The notes beneath the pieces were generated by a model. That model worked only from the letters and a program-made list of their open reading frames with translations, ran no database searches and was not told the DNA's origin. Positions 58,573 through 64,000 of a DNA stretch of 64,000 nucleotides are shown in pieces. The stretch spans positions 1,445,563 to 1,509,562 of the forward strand of contig MU004234.1 of assembly GCA_010405405.1 (NCBI GenBank). The letters run 5' to 3'. Each line of letters opens with the position of its first letter. Position 1 is the stretch's first letter. Source of the stretch: Microthyrium microscopicum (taxonomy: Eukaryota > Ascomycota > Dothideomycetes > Microthyriales > Microthyriaceae). The translations under genes and the position numbers were made by a program.

Positions 58573-60795
58573 CGGTAGTTATGCCGCATTTTCCGAGGAG
58601 AAGTGGAAGGCGGCATCGTTGCATTATTGAATAGGTGAAGTCACAGGCAGAGGTGACTGCTTCCCAATACGACCTCGTTTTACGTACTTTGATCCTTACT
58701 TGTTGTCAGCATTGACAGGTTCAGTATTGGTTACTAAATTGCCAAGGTCACTGTGAGGGACATCTCCACGATCTCCGGTTGCTCAACATGGATAAAATAG
58801 GTGAAGAAACTGACAAATACCGGGAACCCTGGGATTGAGGAAGACTCCAGTCGTGCTTAAGCAATATCAGGGGTCAATTAACAAAGTTTTGTGTTGCGGT
58901 TGAAGTCACAAGCACATTCAGGCGGTTGTTACTCGTGTAACTCCACAACCTAGCAACCCGGAAGAAACCTCTAGTAATTTTTAGATCCAACTCCGTCATT
59001 TGCCGAATAACGGAAACATGTTTAGTGCCCTGTGGTCAGTTGAAGCGCGGCTTTTTGATCTTCTCCAGGGTCAGACCAATTCCACTCCATACAGCCTTGA
59101 GACCTTCTAGGAGTGGGATAAAAATGGACTTTTAAAAAGTGATTTCAATAATGTTACTCTTCTAGAAAAGAACAATGATTGGGTCGGCATTGAGCCAATT
59201 ACATTGGGAACTAAGCAAACTTCCTGCACGACAGTACTTCTTGTTAGGTGTTCGGAGCCGACAAGGCTGTATATGAGCACTAGTAGGTATTGCCATGATT
59301 AAGAGTAACAGACGAGCAGATTGGCTTCGACGTTGGGAAGTGCGGAAAGGCGCAAGTGTCGTACGAGTATGGCCCTACATACTACTCCAACTTCCGCTGT
59401 AACCGAATTATTAGCAAGCTGTTTTTTGAGTGGATGCTGATTTAAAAATCTTCTATATATCTCCGCGGACTACATCGTTGAATCCAATTTACAATCTTCA
59501 CCTCCATAAAACTCGAACGTCTTTCAAATATTGAACTCACTCTATTGGATGCTCATTGGATGTTCAAACAAGCTTATCGTTCCCCTCGGCCGTTTCAAAC
59601 GAATAATATCATCAGCGTCACTTATACAAGAACAAGTTTGCGAAAAAACGAGCTCTTTAGTGTCAGATATCAAAGCTGCGGCTCCGATGTGTTGCTCTGC
59701 TTCATGTAGAGCAGCTGGCCGAAAAAGGCTCGCGGTTCTTATGATTGCCACAAGTGGACCTGATATATTGGTTATCACTCTTGAAGAGGTTGACAGGCTG
59801 CGTGATGATAATGAATGTACTATAACTTTCTAGGGTGGTAAGACGACTCGTCGCCTTCCATTTGATGCAGTCTTCCCTTCGTTGCTTTATTGGGGACATA
59901 ACTTTGCTATTTGGTTTGAAACTATCCTTCGAGAAACCATTCGGTGATTCTTTTAGATCGAAGAAATTGTTTTTTTTTGCTTGGCCACATCGCTCACCGA
60001 ACTATTGGGTTTGGTGGGCATACTGTTGGTGCTGATATCTTGCCAGAACGACGATGAACGTCAAAAGACTCAAAAACTCTCATTATGCAACTGCAAGATG
60101 ATTGTAGAAGTATCAAATGACTAGATATGCTTCGTGCCTGTACATTCAGCTTTCACTCTTAATCAAATGCCGCACCGAAATAGCAGGTACTCCTGGGTCG
60201 GACCAATGGAGCTTGATAGCATCTGGCAGTTGTGCTTGTAGTAGCCTTTACTCTATTCCCAACTCTTTGATACCTCAAGGAAAGCTGTTCCAAGCTCAAT
60301 ATGTCTATCGTTTTACCGAGATACAAACATCGAAAAGCATCATGTGAAAGTTAAGAAGTGAAGATGTAAAATGTGGGGAGGCTTGTGACTGGCTGAAAGG
60401 GCAAATAACCTTGGTACAATCGCGGCATCGCCTTCCAGGATCAAGACGCCCTCCAGCGGAAAACAGCAACTTCAAGAAATCTCTGCCTCTCTCAATAATC
60501 ACACTGTCCTTCTCGCCTCTCCAAATAACCAGCGACCTTTCGCCTTCTGGACTTGTTGAGTGTTGTAGACGACATTTCGAACATTCCTCGCTGCAACTAA
60601 AACCGACCAACATCAGAAACACTCGCGGCAACCCGCAGCCAAAAAGCAATTCTCAGGCTTTTGCCAACCAGTCAAACCACCCCAAATCAGCGCACTGATT
60701 ACAGAACGCAACAGGCACTGAGACACAGAGTCAGAGGCGCATCGTTCAAGGCTTCAGAGCCGTCGACAGCCGCCTCAGGCAGTGCGCTCGGCGCC
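58573..60795. other. Intergenic, 2.2 kb, no confident gene
   Basis: Upstream of both the flavohemoglobin and TCO89 genes. The open frame at 59531-59833 has no ATG at its start and no domain. The TCO89 frame extends upstream to 60661 with protein-like sequence but without an ATG before 60796. Confidence 0.45.
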
Positions 60796-62721
60796 ATGCC
60801 ACAAACTGACGCATTGGACATAGTAGGTTCTGCTGGTCAACAGACGCGCAACTACAAACCAAACGACGACGACGACCATCACCAACCTACTCCTCCCTCT
60901 CATAGCGAAGATGAAGGCGTCGTTCTCGCTCCAAAGACTCGTCCTCGCGAACCCGCCCACGCTACCGCCCAACCACAACGCTCAGCACTCGTGCAGAATC
61001 CCCGCCATGCAGTAAAACCCCATATTGGTCGAAGTACCTCCGCTGGGAAGAATCTGAACAAGCTTGGATTGAACCATGCAAATATGGCTCCCAGTGCTAC
61101 CTCCTCCACCCCTCAGCGGCCAACTGCTCAGCGCGCCAATTCTCACACCGTCACCTCTCCTACAACTGCGAGCCCGCGCCCGTCCCATGCGGTGAAACGT
61201 AATACTTCCGGTTTCGTGGTGCCGCGAACCTCCTCCCATACCCACCTCAGGAAGAATCATTCAAGCGGGCACCTTCCACGTCAGCACTCGAGCAAGAATT
61301 TCTCTAAAGCTGCAGGTCGAGCTGGAGCACCATCGATGAAACGAACATCTTCACAAAAAAGCGAAGCTAGTCAAAAGAGCCTTACAACACCTACAGAAGA
61401 GCATCATCCCACCGTGAGGTTTGATCTAGGGACCACGACTACACTGGGTGATGATGTTGATGAAGATAACGAATGGACTGAAGATAGTACCTCAATTTCG
61501 CCTGCCACAACACGCGATCATACGCGCCAAAACTCCGTCATATTAAATAACCCGCTGCAGGCTCGCAGCCAGCAACAGCAAGCAGAAGGATCGCAAAGGC
61601 CTCAAGTCAGAGCTTCGCAAATGGAATCGCAATCAAACCATACACCAGAACCTACGAATATCCGACGAAACAATTCAAGCCATAGTATATTGACACCTGA
61701 CGCCATTACATCACGACTTCTGATGCGGACTCCAACGTTGAATACCGCACAAACTTTGAACGTTACAGCTGTGGGTACACCAACTCATAGCAATGTATCG
61801 CAAAGTCCAATATCCATAATTCATGAAATCGAATCAAGTGGCAGCGGTGGCCGTGATTTAGTCTCAAGATTTCTGGCAGGAGGCAACTCTCATGGAGCAG
61901 CACATGCGGAACTCTTAGGCCGAAACGTCATAGAACGCGACTCGCGGCAGAGTTCCATTGACCAAGACTCTGACAACGAAAATTCCAAGCTCCTGGATTC
62001 ACACCGACGCAACAAGTCCTCTCCTAACGTAGCCGTCAAGTCCAGAAACCACACACCAAACGTCCTTCTTCCACCATCACGAACATCGCAAAAGTTGGAG
62101 CTCCAACGGGCTTCAACTCTCGTCGAGCCATCCCGCAAGATACCAGTCGTGCCTAGTAGGCCAACCGCACCCTTGATCCTCAGCTCAACAATCAACAACT
62201 TCGGCGAAGAAGGTTCCATCCCCGCACAGATCCAAGGTCTCTTTGCTCAAATTGACAAAGAGTACGAAGTCATCCGACGATTTCGACGACCAGTTGAAGA
62301 TTCGTTCCGCCGAATCGAACAACGCCATGGTCCCATTGAGTCTCTTGTGAAAGGTAAAGCGCCCGCCACAACAGCTCATACGAACCATCAAGCGAATCTT
62401 CAAGCGCCTGGTAGTCCACACCCTGACCAAAGTCGACCAGGCAGTCAACGCACCCTCTCCAATCAACCAAGTCTAGAACTTCGCTACTCCAAACCCAACG
62501 CTCGCGAAAACCCGGCCACCAACAGTAACAGCGCTGGCGGCTCGGAAATTGCGGCACCAGAACATATTAACCAACGACGCTCGCGTGTGTCGTTCGAACT
62601 ACCACCGAAACAGCCAGAGCGGGAAGAGGAACGACCGAGAAATGTGGATCCAGCGCGTGAGGAAGCGCTGGAGGTGTGTAGAAGGATGTGGGATTTGTCA
62701 CATATGGGCGAGACGGCATAG
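60796..62721 (+). CDS. tco89: TORC1 complex subunit TCO89
   Basis: I count 641 residues from the first ATG in frame at 60796; a protein-like extension of about 45 codons lies upstream without an ATG, so an earlier exon is possible. The protein is long, hydrophilic and Ser/Thr/Asn/Gln-rich. Patches typical of the fungal TCO89 domain are visible: KRNTSGFVVPRTSS, HTHLRKNHSSGHLPR, SMKRTSSQKSEA, VRFDLG, then an acidic DNEWTED, an RNNSSH box and, near the C-terminus, a helical patch (IPAQIQGLFAQIDKEYEVI). TCO89 is a fungal-only part of TOR complex 1 at the vacuole, used for nutrient signalling and wall integrity. Many Ser-Pro/Arg-x-x-Ser sites suggest phosphorylation control. No transmembrane segment. 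Confidence 0.85.
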   Translation: MPQTDALDIVGSAGQQTRNYKPNDDDDHHQPTPPSHSEDEGVVLAPKTRPREPAHATAQPQRSALVQNPRHAVKPHIGRSTSAGKNLNKLGLNHANMAPSATSSTPQRPTAQRANSHTVTSPTTASPRPSHAVKRNTSGFVVPRTSSHTHLRKNHSSGHLPRQHSSKNFSKAAGRAGAPSMKRTSSQKSEASQKSLTTPTEEHHPTVRFDLGTTTTLGDDVDEDNEWTEDSTSISPATTRDHTRQNSVILNNPLQARSQQQQAEGSQRPQVRASQMESQSNHTPEPTNIRRNNSSHSILTPDAITSRLLMRTPTLNTAQTLNVTAVGTPTHSNVSQSPISIIHEIESSGSGGRDLVSRFLAGGNSHGAAHAELLGRNVIERDSRQSSIDQDSDNENSKLLDSHRRNKSSPNVAVKSRNHTPNVLLPPSRTSQKLELQRASTLVEPSRKIPVVPSRPTAPLILSSTINNFGEEGSIPAQIQGLFAQIDKEYEVIRRFRRPVEDSFRRIEQRHGPIESLVKGKAPATTAHTNHQANLQAPGSPHPDQSRPGSQRTLSNQPSLELRYSKPNARENPATNSNSAGGSEIAAPEHINQRRSRVSFELPPKQPEREEERPRNVDPAREEALEVCRRMWDLSHMGETA

Positions 62722-62973
62722 CCAAGGCGTTTGTTTATCTAGGTTTTTCTTCTTGACGAAAGATAACGGCCTCTAAGATCGTTCATGGGTGGATAGTCAT
62801 TGCATGTCATCGTACATACGGCGATCAGAAATGGGATTGGCATGGGATTGCGGAGCTTGTGCTTAAATGGGGAGTAATAGCAATGTGAATTTCTTTGCAT
62901 GCGATAGGATGTCGTTTATGTGCTCGTTCTATCAATCTCGTGGATACGGTGTCTGCACTCCTTGTTCGAAGCC

Positions 62974-63508
62974 TCAGTGTCTCTTGCTGTGGATCTGTCC
63001 TTCTAGTCTTTCCTCAACGGGCTTTAGCAGGTTTCGAAGCTTTTGGCGGATTAAGCAGATCCATCTAGTACCAATTAGGAGCAATAATGAAATGTTGCCA
63101 ACTAGAAGAATCAGTAAAATTGATATTGCAGCCAACGTTACGCAGTAAGTCCAGTAACCAAAATTCCTAATTTTTCTGATAGCCAGCTTGCCAGGGGCTT
63201 GCAAAAGCCTTCTGAGTGATGTCGAAAATAGTGCCATCGAGCCCACCAAGAGGAAGGCTTTATCTGGTGTTAGCTTAAAGATTTTGTGGTCTCCATGTGG
63301 ATAGGAAGGATCAAGACAGCTTACTGTTGTGCCGCGATTTGTGCTTTGGCGATTCAAAGGGAGTAGACGTATAGCCCGTGTTCTCAGCCTGATCGGCCGC
63401 AAGAGTGATCGAGGCATAGGTAGCATATGGTAAGTTATTATTTAGGTCTCTGAGTATGTGTGCCCAGGCACCTTCTCGAATATATAGAGACCGACTTTCC
63501 CAATGCAT
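62974..63508 (-). CDS. Small protein with C-terminal membrane segment, unknown function
   Basis: Two exons, 63508-63325 and 63263-62974 (61-nt intron, GTAAGC donor, branch GCTAAC, CACCAG acceptor), give 157 residues. Residues about 1-62 are hydrophilic (MHWESRSLYIREGAW, TGYTSTPFESPKHKSRHN). FLLVGSMALF may lie at the membrane, and a strong helix (CVTLAAISILLILLVGNISLLLLIG) is followed by a basic helix (RQKLRNLLKPVEERL). The tail is short and basic. No family recognised. It is convergent with tco89 across 252 bp. An acceptor four bases further on would break the frame, so the CAG choice is favoured. Confidence 0.5.
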
Positions 63509-64000
63509 AATGTTGGTGGTAAGTGAGAGATGCAGATTTGTTCTTTGGCCGAGTGAAGTGAAAGGACTCTAATCAAAGACTGCAGCACAAACTTAATCAT
63601 GCCGAGAGACTTGAGTAGGATGAGCAGTCAACCCCAGAGCAGCGGTAGGCTTTGATTGGCCGTCATCTTGAGCAGACCAGGCTGAATCGAATGACTACAT
63701 GGCGAAAGGATCCCAATTGGGTGTCTTCAAGCTCTACTGTGCATAAGCCGAGTAGCCTCGTAGAGGCCGCATCCCCATCTTCTGCACCGCCGCCTCAATT
63801 CCACAGCTCACTTCTGTTATCTCATCAGCTTGTCCGCGCGGCAAATACCTTAATAACAGCTACGACTCCCGTTTGGATAGCTTCAACAACAGTGTGTCGA
63901 ATATGTATGCTAGCTCATGTTTCTTGATATTGTGAAGGCTAAACTTAACTTAACCAGGAAAAGCCTAGGATTCTTTTGCTCTCCTAGAGTCTTTCCACCT
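63509..64000. other. Intergenic to the window edge, no gene seen
   Basis: No supported frame. A gene may begin beyond the right edge. Confidence 0.45.

Noticed and set aside
59531-59833. 100-codon open frame before tco89
   Set aside because: No ATG at its start, no conserved look and strong antisense frames; not enough to call a gene.
60661-60795. Upstream extension of the TCO89 frame
   Set aside because: Protein-like but begins without ATG; I kept 60796 and noted the chance of an unseen first exon.

Overview
This window looks like nuclear DNA of a filamentous ascomycete (Pezizomycotina; a leotiomycete is my best guess, from general resemblance only). The evidence is short introns (about 48-200 nt) with GTAAGT-type donors and CTAAC/CTAAT branch sites, compact genes on both strands, fungus-restricted families (TCO89, DUF202, NAAA/acid-ceramidase-like, fungal P450) and two AT-rich blocks where repeats have been hit by C-to-T/G-to-A change of the RIP (repeat-induced point mutation) kind.

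Layout. 0-4.5 kb: a small membrane-protein gene and a larger membrane/coiled-coil gene with the same first-exon length and intron phase. 4.5-8.7 kb: a Rap1-C-terminal-like gene, then two minus-strand paralogues with a Myb/SANT-like N-terminal domain; the left copy is broken by in-frame stops. 10.3-11.2 kb: a DUF202 membrane protein. 12.96-20.77 kb: a heavily decayed Ty1/Copia fossil in minus orientation with 244-bp LTRs, carrying a nested 768-bp inverted-repeat element. 22-28 kb: two fungal proteins of unknown function. 28.8-36.9 kb: a dense housekeeping block: 6-phosphofructo-2-kinase, MAK5-type DEAD-box helicase, metallophosphoesterase and the Mediator kinase SSN3/CDK8. 38.4-43.7 kb: a five-exon surface protein, a P450 pseudogene, pyroglutamyl peptidase I and a small secreted cysteine-containing protein. 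44.66-47.70 kb: a decayed Mutator-like (MULE) transposon with 136-bp inverted repeats and a perfect 9-bp target duplication. 48.6-51.8 kb: a NAAA/acid-ceramidase-like amidase and ARP2. 54.7-56.8 kb: a repeat-rich stretch around a gene for a possibly lipidated protein. 57-58.4 kb: flavohemoglobin. 60.8-63.5 kb: the TORC1 subunit TCO89 and a small membrane protein.

The genes do not form an obvious single pathway cluster. PFK2 (glycolytic signalling), SSN3 (carbon-responsive transcription) and TCO89 (TORC1) all concern nutrient response, but their proximity may be chance. The items I judge most worth a second look are the Rap1-like/Myb-like neighbourhood at 4.5-8.7 kb, the kinase-only PFK2, the MULE and its three-fold tip repeat, the minisatellite with two embedded palindromes at 56.3-56.8 kb, and the small secreted protein. 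Exon boundaries were read by eye from splice signals and frame continuity; no transcript or database evidence was available.
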